A stretch of DNA of 64,000 nt from Taishania pollutisoli (GCF_014518315.1 NZ_JACVEL010000003.1:186001-250000), one strand, 5' to 3'; positions 51,676 through 61,800 are shown, counted from the first letter of the stretch. The notes: generated from the letters alone by a model not told the origin. Numbers and translations are program-made.

Positions 51676-51692
51676 TTGATTGAGAGGGAGTG

Positions 51693-52157
51693 TTATCTGG
51701 TAATACCATGTTTTCTATTCCCCACCACCACCGTCACCCACACAATCAACAGTCCCCAGAAAATATAAATCACGTGCAATAACCCAATCCCATTGATCAG
51801 GTACATCTGAATCGTGATCCAGCCGATGAGCAGAAAACCGATGTACAGCGAGAAACTATACGACCAGTGTTGATTCGGAAATACATTCAATGTTTCTGTG
51901 AGCTTCCACGGTCGTTTGGTAATCAGTCCGAAAGCGGTAATCAGCGGAAGGATACCAAGGAGAACAAATAAGATGATTCCCGGGATCAGGAACGAGGTAA
52001 ACGGCGTTTCGTTCAGAAGCGAAAAGGGAAGTTGAATGAGTGCTCCCGTGGGGTCGATAATCATCCCGCCACCACCGAACAGGGCGCCGATACCAAGTAA
52101 TACATGAAGCGAGATAAGTAGAATAGAAGCAATGGATGTTTTGTTGGATGCATGCAT
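51693..52157 (-). CDS. Hypothetical four-helix membrane protein
   Basis: A 154-residue integral membrane protein with four helices (about 9-31, 56-80, 100-120, 126-147) and a glycine-rich segment (GIGALFGGGGMI). No family recognised. It converges on the lipoprotein gene. The roughly 280 bp upstream (52158-52437) hold no convincing gene. Confidence 0.72.
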   Translation of the reverse strand: MHASNKTSIASILLISLHVLLGIGALFGGGGMIIDPTGALIQLPFSLLNETPFTSFLIPGIILFVLLGILPLITAFGLITKRPWKLTETLNVFPNQHWSYSFSLYIGFLLIGWITIQMYLINGIGLLHVIYIFWGLLIVWVTVVVGNRKHGITR

Positions 52158-52437
52158 GTTGAAAAGTGTTCGTTTGTACGGTTATCCGTATCGAATGTAG
52201 CAGTTTTTGATCTGATTCAAAAGAAAGAATCGGATTATTATTGGTTAAAAAATCCTGAATGTATCGATTCACCATCTAAACAATTGCAGCGTTCAATCAT
52301 CCTGATACTTCTATCAAATCCGTGCATCCGTGGTCAGAAAACAGCACTCGATGTTAGAATTCCCTGTAAGCAAATAATTGTAGAAATGGAATGAATAACA
52401 GTCCTTCTTCTGAAAATGCCACAGGAATTTAGTTAAA

Positions 52438-53340
52438 TTACACTTTTTGCAATTGATACCCCCGGTTGATGTAATAGACACCTCCCAGCGTTACGATGAG
52501 TGCCAGTCCTGTAATCCAGGTAATCGATTCCCCGAGGAACAAATAACCGAGAATCAATGCGATAAACGGATTGACGTAAGCGTATAACGATGCGATGCCG
52601 AGAGGCAACTTGTCAAGCGCGTATACAAAACACGTATAAGTAAGAATCGAGCCAAACACCGTGAGGTAGACCAGCGCCCAGATGCTTTCCGTTGTAACAG
52701 ATTGCAGTTCCGAATAGTCGTCCATGAACAAGCTCAGAACGAACAAGCCGACTCCTCCGCTGAACATCTGGATGGCTGCGTTTGTTAGCACGTTGGCAGA
52801 AGAAGGTCTGGATTTTGCATAAATACTTCCGAATGCCCACGCCAGGCATGCTGTAAAAGCCACCAGCATCCCGATCAGGTACTGCGGATTGATGAGGTCC
52901 TTCAGATTGTCTCGGAACATCAGGAAAATACCGGTACAGCCCAGGAATAATCCGAATAGAATAAACTGATTGGGTCTGCGTTTATCTGCACCAATCAAAA
53001 AATTGATTCCCACGATGTAGACCGGAAGAATGGAAACGATCAAAGCGGCTAACCCGCTCGGGATGTAGCGTTCTGCCCAACCGATCACCCCGTTTCCAAG
53101 TGTAATCATCAGGATTCCGGGAATGGACTGGTGAATGAAATCAGATGCGGTAAACTTTAATTTTCCGAATAACTTCAATGCGATCAGCAAAACGAGGCCG
53201 GCGGTTAACTGTCGGATTGCGGAAAATAGGAACGGCGGAAAGGTCTCCACCCCGATCAATAACGCATAATACGTTGTTCCCCAAACCACACATACAATTC
53301 CTAATGCAATATAAGCACCCCATAATGAACGATCAGACAT
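52438..53340 (-). CDS. EamA-family DMT-type exporter
   Basis: A 300-residue inner-membrane transporter with ten helices in two EamA repeats, opening with GIVCVVWGTTYYALLIGVETFPPFLFSAIRQ and closing with LGIASLYAYVNPFIALILGYLFLGESITW. These drug/metabolite transporters export amino acids, vitamins or other metabolites. It is divergent from a MocR-type PLP regulator, an arrangement in which the regulator usually controls the exporter in response to an amino or vitamin B6-related ligand. Confidence 0.92.
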   Translation of the reverse strand: MSDRSLWGAYIALGIVCVVWGTTYYALLIGVETFPPFLFSAIRQLTAGLVLLIALKLFGKLKFTASDFIHQSIPGILMITLGNGVIGWAERYIPSGLAALIVSILPVYIVGINFLIGADKRRPNQFILFGLFLGCTGIFLMFRDNLKDLINPQYLIGMLVAFTACLAWAFGSIYAKSRPSSANVLTNAAIQMFSGGVGLFVLSLFMDDYSELQSVTTESIWALVYLTVFGSILTYTCFVYALDKLPLGIASLYAYVNPFIALILGYLFLGESITWITGLALIVTLGGVYYINRGYQLQKV

Positions 53341-53409
53341 AGTTTCTACTGAATTTAGAATACTACAAAAGAAGTATAAAAAAACACATGGTTACAGATA
53401 CAATTTTAT

Positions 53410-53417
53410 TAATTTTG
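53410..53417 (+). promoter_or_regulatory. -7 element TAATTTTG of the MocR regulator
   Basis: TAATTTTG ends 21 nt before the ATG at 53439. The 98-nt space also holds a short inverted repeat, ATACT/AGTAT, near the exporter start that could be a regulator site. Confidence 0.5.
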
Positions 53418-53438
53418 TTGAGTACAGTTTGCGTAGCT

Positions 53439-54845
53439 ATGAAAGAAATTCTATACCAGAAAATTGCCATGACAATGGGCAGTCAGATTCGACAGGGGAC
53501 ATTGAAAACAGGGGACAAACTACCATCGCTCCGTACGGTTTGCCGGGAATATGGAATCAGCATGAACACAGCGACACAAGCTTACATTGAACTGGAGGCA
53601 AAGGGATTGATTGTTTCCCGCCCGCAATCGGGATTTTATGTCAACTACAAGCCGGTACATTTGTCGGTACCTGCAACCAGTCAGCCGGTTGCAAAAGCGG
53701 ATGAAAAATGCGTGGAAAACCTGATCGCGAATGTATTTCACTCCCTGAACGATAAAAGTGTTACACGTCTTTCGCTGGGTGTACCGGAAAATGAATTGCT
53801 TCCCATTGCCCGCCTGAACAAAGAACTCGTCTCTGCAATGCGCGGATTGAAAGGAAGCGGAACGGAATACGAAGAAATTCAGGGAAACCTGAAACTGAGA
53901 AGAGACATTGCCCGTTTGACCTATACCTGGAACGGAAATCTCAACGAAGAAGACATTGTAACGACTGCCGGTGCAATGAATGCCTTATCCATTGGATTGA
54001 TGGCGTTAACCCAGCGGGGTGATACGATTGCGGTGGAAAGTCCGGTGTATTTTGGAATCCTGCAATTGGCAAAAAGCCTGGGATTAAATGTCATTGAATT
54101 GCCAACCCACCCGGTGACCGGAATAGAAATCGATGCGTTAAAGAAAGCACTTCCAAAAATAAAACTGTGTTTGTTGGTGAGTAATTTCAACAATCCGTTG
54201 GGAAGTTGTATGCCGGAAACCCACAAAAAAGAAGTCGTGAAACTCCTGGCAACCCACAATATCCCATTAATTGAAGATGATTTGTACGGCGATGTGTATT
54301 TTGGTAAAAGTCGGCCTAAACCCTGCAAAGCCTTTGATGAAGAAGGATTGGTGTTGTGGTGTGGTTCCGTTTCCAAAACCCTGGCACCGGGATACCGCGT
54401 CGGATGGGTTGCGCCGGGACGATTTAAAGAAAAGATCATTCATCAAAAACTCATTCATACGGTTTCCTCCACCACAATTACACAGGAAACGGTGGCCAAC
54501 TTCCTGGAAAACGGCCGGTACGAACACCATTTGCGCAACCTCCGACGTGAATTGCATGCCAACAGTTTACATTATATCCGCGCGATTGCCGAATATTTCC
54601 CCGAAGGGACAAAAGTCAGTCGTCCGCAGGGAGGGTTTATGTTGTGGGTGGAACTGGATGAACGCATTGATACAGCAGAGCTTTACGAACGGGCAATTCG
54701 TCAGAAAATCAGCATTGCACCCGGAAGAATGTTCTCACTGCAGGATCAGTTCAACAACTGTATGCGCCTGACCTACGGACAACGGTGGACAGAACAGTTA
54801 GAAAGTAAACTGAAGTTGCTCGGAAGCATTGTAAAAGGAATGTAG
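53439..54845 (+). CDS. MocR-type GntR/aminotransferase-fold transcriptional regulator
   Basis: The 468-residue protein has an N-terminal GntR winged helix (IRQGTLKTGDKLPSLRTVCREYGISMNTATQAYIELEAKGLIVSRPQSGFYV, about 17-68). A fold type I aminotransferase domain follows with GAMNALSIGLMAL, PVYFGIL, VSNFNNPLG, IPLIEDDLYGD and PLP-binding Lys313 in CGSVSKTLAPG, plus R320. MocR proteins use the PLP domain as a ligand sensor. Start: ATG at 53439; the longer frame starts earlier without a GntR-like beginning. Divergent from the EamA exporter it probably regulates. Confidence 0.93.
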   Translation: MKEILYQKIAMTMGSQIRQGTLKTGDKLPSLRTVCREYGISMNTATQAYIELEAKGLIVSRPQSGFYVNYKPVHLSVPATSQPVAKADEKCVENLIANVFHSLNDKSVTRLSLGVPENELLPIARLNKELVSAMRGLKGSGTEYEEIQGNLKLRRDIARLTYTWNGNLNEEDIVTTAGAMNALSIGLMALTQRGDTIAVESPVYFGILQLAKSLGLNVIELPTHPVTGIEIDALKKALPKIKLCLLVSNFNNPLGSCMPETHKKEVVKLLATHNIPLIEDDLYGDVYFGKSRPKPCKAFDEEGLVLWCGSVSKTLAPGYRVGWVAPGRFKEKIIHQKLIHTVSSTTITQETVANFLENGRYEHHLRNLRRELHANSLHYIRAIAEYFPEGTKVSRPQGGFMLWVELDERIDTAELYERAIRQKISIAPGRMFSLQDQFNNCMRLTYGQRWTEQLESKLKLLGSIVKGM

Positions 54846-54911
54846 AGAAAACCAAATGCATGTGTGAATCAAAAAATTAAACAGTGATAATCAAATACAC
54901 TGCACGAAAAA

Positions 54912-54941
54912 TTTGATACTAACAAAAATTGTTTACCTTTG
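54912..54941 (+). promoter_or_regulatory. tRNA-Ser promoter TTTG-N18-TACCTTTG
   Basis: TTTG (54912-54915) and TACCTTTG (54934-54941) have an 18-nt spacer, a close match to the phylum consensus. The box ends 38 nt before the tRNA. Confidence 0.7.
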
Positions 54942-54979
54942 CCACCCACTAACCAAAATAATAGACTGAAAAAGTTCAC

Positions 54980-55069
54980 GGAGAGGTGTCCGAGTGGTTG
55001 AAGGAGCTACCCTGGAAAGGTAGTATACGGGCAACTGTATCGAGGGTTCGAATCCCTCTCTCTCCGCCA
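54980..55069 (+). tRNA. tRNA-Ser (anticodon GGA), CCA encoded
   Basis: Acceptor stem GGAGAGG/TCTCTCC, D-arm, anticodon GGA at 55014-55016 in loop CTGGAAA, a long variable arm and T-arm GAGGGTTCGAATCCCTC. The discriminator G is followed by an encoded CCA at 55067-55069. Confidence 0.97.
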
Positions 55070-55077
55070 CAGAAACG

Positions 55078-55112
55078 AAAGCCTGGCTGCAAAGCCGGGC
55101 TTTGTTGTTTTT
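55078..55112 (+). terminator. Intrinsic terminator of tRNA-Ser
   Basis: The hairpin AAAGCCTGGC-TGCAAA-GCCGGGCTTT (55078-55103) is followed by GTTGTTTTTT. Confidence 0.85.
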
Positions 55113-55317
55113 TGGGACTTTTATAAACAAGTTGTTGAATAAAATCCTAAAACCAATAAAGAGCATGAACGAAGTGAATCGCTTTCGTTTCTGTGAAACC
55201 TCCCCCATTTGGGATCATGTAATAATCCTTCTCTCCGCAAAGGATTTGCATCACAGCAAGTCCTTTTTTTATACCCTGAAACTTTCAATACTGTTTTACC
55301 AGAGGGATGAGAACCAT

Positions 55318-55414
55318 CGGGTTCGTGCCGTAGCGTAAGCGAAGACCAGCGCAGCTAATCCCTCTCTCCGCCACAGAAATAAAAGCCTGACTGCAAAGTC
55401 GGGCTTTGTTGTTT
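55318..55414 (+). repeat. Decayed copy of the tRNA-Ser 3' end with its terminator
   Basis: The sequence from 55357 (AATCCCTCTCTCCGCCACAG and on) repeats 55051 onward of the tRNA gene, lacking one CT pair, through the CCA, the 3' flank and the terminator to 55414. Upstream, CGGGTTCG (55318-55325) resembles the left half of the T-loop, but about 31 bp are inserted before AATCCCTC, so no tRNA can form. The rest of 55113-55494 holds no gene. Confidence 0.8.
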
Positions 55415-55416
55415 CT
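55382..55416 (+). terminator. Duplicate terminator with a compensatory base-pair change
   Basis: The hairpin AAAGCCTGAC-TGCAAA-GTCGGGCTTT is that of 55078-55103 with G-C replaced by A-T on both arms, so pairing is kept. TTGTTTCT follows. Confidence 0.75.
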
Positions 55417-55420
55417 ACTT

Positions 55421-55452
55421 CCTCCCTTGGGGGAGGAATGAGGAGGGAGATG
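55421..55452. repeat. CCTCCCTTGGGGGAGG hairpin repeat
   Basis: CCTCCC-TTGG-GGGAGG (55421-55436) followed by AATGAGGAGGGAG. Related sequences occur at 63151-63177, also right after a terminator of the same CGGGCTTTGTT type, and at 17611-17637. Confidence 0.5.
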
Positions 55453-55494
55453 TGTTCTACAAAGTCAATGAATTATTTTCCATAAATAATGGAA

Positions 55495-57402
55495 TCACAA
55501 CTGTCCCAAATACGAATCGAGCTTGTCATTGGTATCTAACCCTAATTTTTGCTTCAGGCGGTTTTTTGCTTTCTTAACACTGGAAACTTCAATAATAAGT
55601 AACTCCGAAATTTCTTTATCGGAAAGATTCAAACGAACCAGTGCTGAAAGACGGAATTCATTGTTCGAAAGATTGGGATGTTTCCGTTTCAGATTATCTG
55701 CAAAATCAGGGTAAAGCAATTGTAACTTTGCAAGAAACTGAATCCAGTCGGTATCTGTAGACACCAAACTACCAAACTGTTCTTTTGAAATCAGGTTTTG
55801 TTCGTTTTCCCGCAACAAATTATTTAATTCCCCGATCATGGCATTTTTGTTAATCAACTGATCTTTTACAATATTCAGCTCTTTGATGGTGCGGTTTTTT
55901 TCCCGTTCCAACTCCTTCACTTCAGATTGAGCCAGTTTTAGTTCGATTTCTTTCAAACGTGCGCGCTGTACAAACAATCTTCTGAGAAACCACCCCGCTA
56001 TCAAGACCATCAGAAGCAAGACTCCGAATAGCCATTTAACCTCTTGTTCAGCCCTGATCTTTTTGTTTTTCAACGTTACTTCTTTTTTCAGTAATTTGTT
56101 GGTCATTTTTTCCATGCGAACCTCGTAGGAAAGATTTAGTTGTTCAATATTGTTCTGAAGATCCAGTTTGAGAATCTCACGCTGTTTCTGTGCGAAAAGT
56201 TGATGATAATGATAGGCATTCCGGTAATCACCCATCCGTTCGTATGTACTGTATAAGTATTCATAGCAATATTCCTGGCTGATGATATCTTCGTTGCTTT
56301 TCGCCATATCCAAAGCTTCTTCCAGGTAGCTCAGAGCTTCTTTGTAGTTTCCTGTTTCATAATCTTGACGCCCCAGATTCAACAACACATTGATAACCCC
56401 GTGTTCTATTCCTGCGTTTCGCAAAATTTTCAGGGCCTCACGATTGTATTTGTCGGCACGCGAATACTCTTTTTTGGTCAGGTAAATATCACCCAGTTCC
56501 TGTGAGGCGTAACCGATAATCTGTTCATAATTGGCGTCACGTGCCGTTTTCAGTGCTCTTTCAAAAAAGGGAATGGCCTTATTAATATCCATCGCTTTAG
56601 TGGCGGTTCCCAGGTTGTACAATGCATGTGACAACACGGCAGGTGAATGTAATTTTTCAAGAATCGCAATACTTTTTTGATGGTACATGATCGCTTTGTC
56701 ATATTTTCCCACAGTGGTGTAGATAATGCCAACCCGGTCATAAAATCCACCTTTCAGAACGGTACCGTCTTCTAAGTATGGTTCTTGTTTATAGAGGTAA
56801 TAAAGAGCAGAATCATATTGGGCCTGGTAATGATAGGCGTTATAAAGTCCGTTGAGTACTTTAACTGTTAGTTTATCGGATAAGGAAGCGGGTCTTTTAA
56901 GAAAGATGTTGTATGCGGTCATTGCCTTTTGCTTTGCCTGCGCATAATTTCCTTGTGCAATGTCGTTTGAACTCAGGTTCATATACAGGTTGACCAATAG
57001 TTGATCTGAAAGCCTCGGATGATTATTTAAAAAGTCGTTGATTAACTTATTGGATTCATCAAAGCGATTGGTCTTGTAATAAATCAGTGAACGGATCCGT
57101 ACAAGTTCACCTTTCAGTTCGACATCCTTTTTTTGCTGCAACTTTTGTTCCGCCTTTGCAAGAACTATTTCAGAAAGCTTAAATTGATTGTGATAACTGT
57201 AATAAATGGCCTGATTGAGATCATACCGAATTTTTTCCTTGTGAGAACGGGAATGCGTTCGCTGGTATTCCAGTTGTGCCTTTGCTTTTGTACTGTCTGT
57301 TGTCAGATAGTTGTTGAACAGCTCTTCGGATTCATCAAAAGATGTTTGGCAGAAACACGTAAATGTGAGTAGAGCAGCAATGACAAGTATGGGATATTTC
57401 AT
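55495..57402 (-). CDS. TPR-containing membrane sensor with C-terminal LuxR-like helix-turn-helix
   Basis: The 635-residue protein has a signal peptide (MKYPILVIAALLTFTC) and tetratricopeptide repeats from about 70 to 410 (for example GRQDYETGNYKEALSYLEEALDMAKSNE). One membrane helix follows at about 458-474 and a coiled coil at 480-545. A LuxR-like DNA-binding end covers about 577-635 (LSNNEFRLSALVRLNLSDKEISELLIIEVSSVKKAKNRLKQKLGL). This Bacteroidota architecture senses with periplasmic TPRs and binds DNA with the cytosolic end. It is divergent from the two-gene surface locus at 57.6-63.1 kb, a likely target. Confidence 0.9.
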   Translation of the reverse strand: MKYPILVIAALLTFTCFCQTSFDESEELFNNYLTTDSTKAKAQLEYQRTHSRSHKEKIRYDLNQAIYYSYHNQFKLSEIVLAKAEQKLQQKKDVELKGELVRIRSLIYYKTNRFDESNKLINDFLNNHPRLSDQLLVNLYMNLSSNDIAQGNYAQAKQKAMTAYNIFLKRPASLSDKLTVKVLNGLYNAYHYQAQYDSALYYLYKQEPYLEDGTVLKGGFYDRVGIIYTTVGKYDKAIMYHQKSIAILEKLHSPAVLSHALYNLGTATKAMDINKAIPFFERALKTARDANYEQIIGYASQELGDIYLTKKEYSRADKYNREALKILRNAGIEHGVINVLLNLGRQDYETGNYKEALSYLEEALDMAKSNEDIISQEYCYEYLYSTYERMGDYRNAYHYHQLFAQKQREILKLDLQNNIEQLNLSYEVRMEKMTNKLLKKEVTLKNKKIRAEQEVKWLFGVLLLMVLIAGWFLRRLFVQRARLKEIELKLAQSEVKELEREKNRTIKELNIVKDQLINKNAMIGELNNLLRENEQNLISKEQFGSLVSTDTDWIQFLAKLQLLYPDFADNLKRKHPNLSNNEFRLSALVRLNLSDKEISELLIIEVSSVKKAKNRLKQKLGLDTNDKLDSYLGQL

Positions 57403-57553
57403 GCCAGCAAAATTAAATAAATTGCCGAGACGCCTTTATCGCTTTGATAAATTACTGGGGTGCATTACATAAAATGGTTTGATTTTCAAATGAATGAAAA
57501 AATGCCATCCTTTTGTCCATATTATTTGTAGCAGGAGTATAATCAATCATTTT

Positions 57554-57561
57554 TAGTTTTG
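57554..57561 (+). promoter_or_regulatory. -7 element TAGTTTTG of the beta-helix/T9SS operon
   Basis: TAGTTTTG fits TAnnTTTG. It ends 38 nt before the ATG at 57600 but only 14 nt before the ATG at 57576, which favours the second start. Confidence 0.5.
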
Positions 57562-57599
57562 TCGCCTAAATTAAGATGTATCAACTAAAATTACTAAAC

Positions 57600-58832
57600 A
57601 TGAGAACAACTCGTTTACTCTCTCTGATTTGCCTGATCCTTTCAAGCGCCAACCTGTTTGCTGCTGACCGTATCGTACAGCACAATGGTCCGGCAGGTAC
57701 TTATGGTTCCATTTCTGCTGCAATTACTGCTGCTGCGGATGGTGACAATATTGTGATTAACAACCGTACGGATGCGCTTCCATGGACAGAGAATCTGACC
57801 ATTAATAAAACCCTGACATTTGTTTCTGCAGTCGACAACGTTCAATGGTTGCTGGATGGTACGATCAGTATTGTTACAGCAGAAGGACGTGTTATCACAA
57901 TTGTAGGAATGAAAAATATGGCACCGCTGGGTCATATTACAAAAACCGGTGCTGTACCTGTTAACCGAACCAAACTGAATATTACGTATTCTGAAATAGT
58001 AGGGAATATCACAATGGTTTCCGGGGTAGATCTTTTTTTAGGGTCTTCGAAAGCAGGTATTGTAACGTTTTCATACGGAAAGATCATTGGTAATGAACTT
58101 AATTCTGCAGTGTGTAATACCGATGCAAATGCTTCTGAGGATGTAACCCTTATCATAGGGAACCGGGTAGGTACGGTTGGATATGTTCCAACCAATGGCT
58201 TTGAAATAAACACAACATCACACTATCTGAATTTCAGTAACAACCTGGTGCACGGAAGTTACTACGGTGTTTTAATAACAGCATTGAAATCCGGTGCGTC
58301 TACAAGCGCAATTACAAATTGTGTATTGACAACCAGTGCCACTTCTGGTGGTTGTGCGCTCTATATCGGGCAATCTTCAGGAAACCTGAACGTTGACAAT
58401 TCAATGCTGTGTGGAAATTTCGTACAAAGTAATCCGGGTGCTTGCGGAGTCAGACAAGCAAATAACGGTGGAACACTGACGAACTTCACGTACAATTTGT
58501 ATTACAGTGCGGGAACAGGTTGTTTTTCTTTGAATTCCGTGCAAGGTAATATTTTCACAGGTGATGTTGAAAGGGACAATATTAACACTTTAACAGGTCT
58601 TCCGATTAACAGCTGGACAGGTTATGTAAATGCCGGCAGTCCGATGAATACATTCCTCGATCTGGACCTGACACGTAATGATATTGGCGTGTATGGAGGA
58701 TCCTATTCGTTCAACAACTTCATGCCGTTTATGAATAATACAGAAAGTTCACGCGTGATCTACGTGAATACACCGCGTATTGTAAACCAGGGAACGACCA
58801 TGAGCGTTCAGGCGATCGGATACGATAAGTAA
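57600..58832 (+). CDS. Exported right-handed beta-helix protein without sorting domain
   Basis: The 410-residue protein has a signal peptide (MRTTRLLSLICLILSSANLFA). The mature part begins RIVQHNGPAGTYGSISAAITAAADGDNIVINN, typical of Bacteroidota right-handed parallel beta-helix surface proteins, and is rich in N, T, G and S with short strand repeats. No pectate-lyase catalytic residues are obvious. Unusually, it lacks a T9SS domain (it ends SVQAIGYDK), although the next gene, 22 nt downstream, has one. Start: ATG at 57600, second of two in frame, giving a better signal peptide and leader length. Confidence 0.82.
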   Translation: MRTTRLLSLICLILSSANLFAADRIVQHNGPAGTYGSISAAITAAADGDNIVINNRTDALPWTENLTINKTLTFVSAVDNVQWLLDGTISIVTAEGRVITIVGMKNMAPLGHITKTGAVPVNRTKLNITYSEIVGNITMVSGVDLFLGSSKAGIVTFSYGKIIGNELNSAVCNTDANASEDVTLIIGNRVGTVGYVPTNGFEINTTSHYLNFSNNLVHGSYYGVLITALKSGASTSAITNCVLTTSATSGGCALYIGQSSGNLNVDNSMLCGNFVQSNPGACGVRQANNGGTLTNFTYNLYYSAGTGCFSLNSVQGNIFTGDVERDNINTLTGLPINSWTGYVNAGSPMNTFLDLDLTRNDIGVYGGSYSFNNFMPFMNNTESSRVIYVNTPRIVNQGTTMSVQAIGYDK

Positions 58833-58854
58833 TTTACGTGTTAATATCACAAAT

Positions 58855-61800
58855 ATGATGTTACAAAGAATAATGTGTTTGCTTGTATTCTGTGTCGTAA
58901 CTCTTTTGGGATCTGCGCAGAGTAGAGTAATACAAGGGGAGTACTTTTGGGATGGTGATCCTGGTCAGGGAAACGGAACAGCACTGTTAGCTACCGATGG
59001 TAATTTCGATCAAGCGTTGGAGCGGTTGTTTCAAACCGGAATCGATGTTTCCTCTCTTAGCCAGGGAGCACACAGTTTTAGTGTTCGCATCAAAGGTTCA
59101 GACGGAAATTGGAGCAATACCTTCCGTCAAACGATTCACATTGATGGTCCGCTGGTTGCCCTCACCCGCCCATTCAGTATCACGCAAGGAGAATATTTCT
59201 GGGATGGTGATCCCGGTCAGGGAAACGGAACAGTATTGTTAGCTGCTGATGGTAATTTCAATCAGACGTTGGAGCACCTGTTTCAAACCGGAATCGATGT
59301 TTCCTCTCTTAGTCAGGGAGCGCACAGTTTCAGTGTTCGCATCAAAGGTTCAGATGGTACCTGGAGTAATACCTTCCGGCAAACCATTTATATTGACGGT
59401 CCGTTGGTCGCAATCACCCGTCCGTTCAATATCACCCAAGGAGAGTACTTCTGGGATGGTGACCCCGGTCAGGGAAACGGAACAGCATTGTTAGCTGCTG
59501 ACGGTAACTTTAATCAGGTATTGGAACACCTGTTTCAAACGGGTATTGATGTTTCTTCCCTTAGTTTGGGAGCGCATAGTTTCAGTGTCCGCATCAAAGG
59601 CTCAGATGGTACCTGGAGCAATGATTTCCGACAAACGATTTACATTGACGGTCCGTTGGTTGCAATTACCCGTCCGTTTCGTATCACCCAAGGAGAGTAC
59701 TTCTGGGATGGTGATCCCGGTCAGGGAAACGGAACAGCATTGTTAGCTACTGATGGTAATTTCAATCAGGTGCTGGAGCAGTTATTTCAAACCGGTATTG
59801 ATGTTTCTTCTCTCAGTTTGGGAGTGCATAGTTTCAGTGTCCGTGTTAAAGGCTCAGACGGCACCTGGAGCAATGATTTCCGTCAAACAATTTACATTGA
59901 TGGTCCATTGATTACGATCACCCGCCCGTTTCGTATCACACAAGGTGAATATTTCTGGGACAGTGATCCCGGTCAGGGAAATGCGACTCCATTACTGGCA
60001 ACAGATGGAAATTTCGACTCCGTACTGGAAAACCTGATGAAAAATAACATCGATCTTTCTGCACTAAGTTTAGGACCGCATTCGTTCGCAGTACGTGTCC
60101 GGGGAGTAGATGGCAGCTGGAGTCCGTTGTTTAAACAAACAGTTTTTGTAGAATGTTCTTCACCTACTGTTCCTACAGTAACAATTGCACCAGGCGGAAC
60201 GAATAGCTGTTCCGGAACACCGGTTCAGTATACAGCTACGGTAGTCAACGGAGGAACGGCACCGACATATACGTGGAAGGTAAATGGAACGGCTACCGGA
60301 CCGAATTCCCCGGTTTTCACTTCTTCAACACTGGTAAACGGGGATATTTTAACCTGCGATCTTGTCAGTAATTCAACGTGTGCAGGAACGACCAGTGTTA
60401 CCAGCAATAGCCTTACCGTTTCATTGACACCTTCAGTTGTTCCGACAGTAAGTATTACAGCTTCTCCTTCAGGACCGATTTGCTTAGGAACACCTGTGAC
60501 CTTCAACGCAGGTATTACAAATGGTGGCAGCTCGCCTGTATATGTGTGGAAAGTAAACGGCAGTGTGGTTGGATCAAACAACCCTGCTTATGCGTCATCT
60601 GCTTTACAAAACGGAGATGTTGTTCTGTGCGAACTAACCAGTAATGAAACGTGTGCCGTTCCTGCTGTTGTAGCAAGCACGGGAATTACCATGAATGTTT
60701 CAACCATTATAACACCGACGATTTCTATAGCAACTTCTTCAACAGCAGTTTGTGCTGGCTCAACCATCACATTTACGGCCAATTCCAATGGTGGTGGTAA
60801 CGCACCTGTCTATCAGTGGAAAATAAACGGAAACAATGTTGGAACCAATGCGAATGTCTTTAGTTCCGCAACGTTGAACGATGGAGATGTGGTAACCTGT
60901 GAACTTACTTCGTCACTCAACTGTGTCACTGCTATTAATGCTACGAGCAACAGTATCACGATGACAGTAAGTCCAACCGTTTCAACAGCGGTAACCATTA
61001 CAAGCAGTGCAGGATCAACAATCTGTTCAGGAACAAGTGTTGATTTCACAGCTGTTCCGGTCAATGGTGGTACTCCTGTTTATCAATGGATGCTCAATGG
61101 TTCAGCGGTAGGTACAAATAATTCAACGTACAGTACATCAACGCTGAACAATGGAGATATTGTAACGTGCAATATGACGAGTAGTTTGACATGTCCTGTT
61201 CCGGCTGTTGCAAATAGTAACAGTATCACAATGACAGTAAACAACGGTGCCGCACCAACGGCTTCTATTGTTGCAGACCAGGGAAGTACTATTTGTGAAG
61301 CAACAAGCGTCATTTTCACTGCTTCGGTAACCAATGGAGGATCAACTCCGGTCTATCAGTGGATGCTCAATGGTTCTCCGGTAGGAACAAACAGCCCGAC
61401 GTATAGTAATGCAAGTTTGACCAATGGCAATATGATAAGTTGTTTAATCACCAGCAATTCACCTTGTGTGAATGGGGCTGTGGCTACAAGCAATACGATC
61501 ACGATGAATGTTTCGAATCATGTAACTCCTGCAGTTTCTGTCATTGCTTCTGCAACAACAATCTGCGCAGGAACAGCAATAACATTCTCAGCAACGGCAA
61601 CGAATGAAGGTACGACACCAACTTATCAGTGGAGAGTAAATGGAAGCAATGCCGGAACGAACAGCAACACATTCAGTTCAACAACACTCAACAACGGAGA
61701 TATTGTTTCTTGTACACTCACTTCTTCGCTGAATTGTGTTACCACTTCTTCGGTTGTCAGTAACAACATTACGATCGAAGTGAATCCGGTTGTTACAACT

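Noticed and set aside
52152-52394. Plus-strand frame of 80 codons between two minus-strand genes
   Set aside because: Overlaps the start of the membrane-protein gene, has no family features and no promoter match.
54933-55208. Minus-strand frame containing EREGFEPS across tRNA-Ser
   Set aside because: This is a well-known spurious translation of a tRNA-Ser gene in the antisense direction.
57408-57415. Minus-strand TAATTTTG as promoter of the TPR regulator
   Set aside because: It lies only 5 nt before the ATG, too close for a normal leader.
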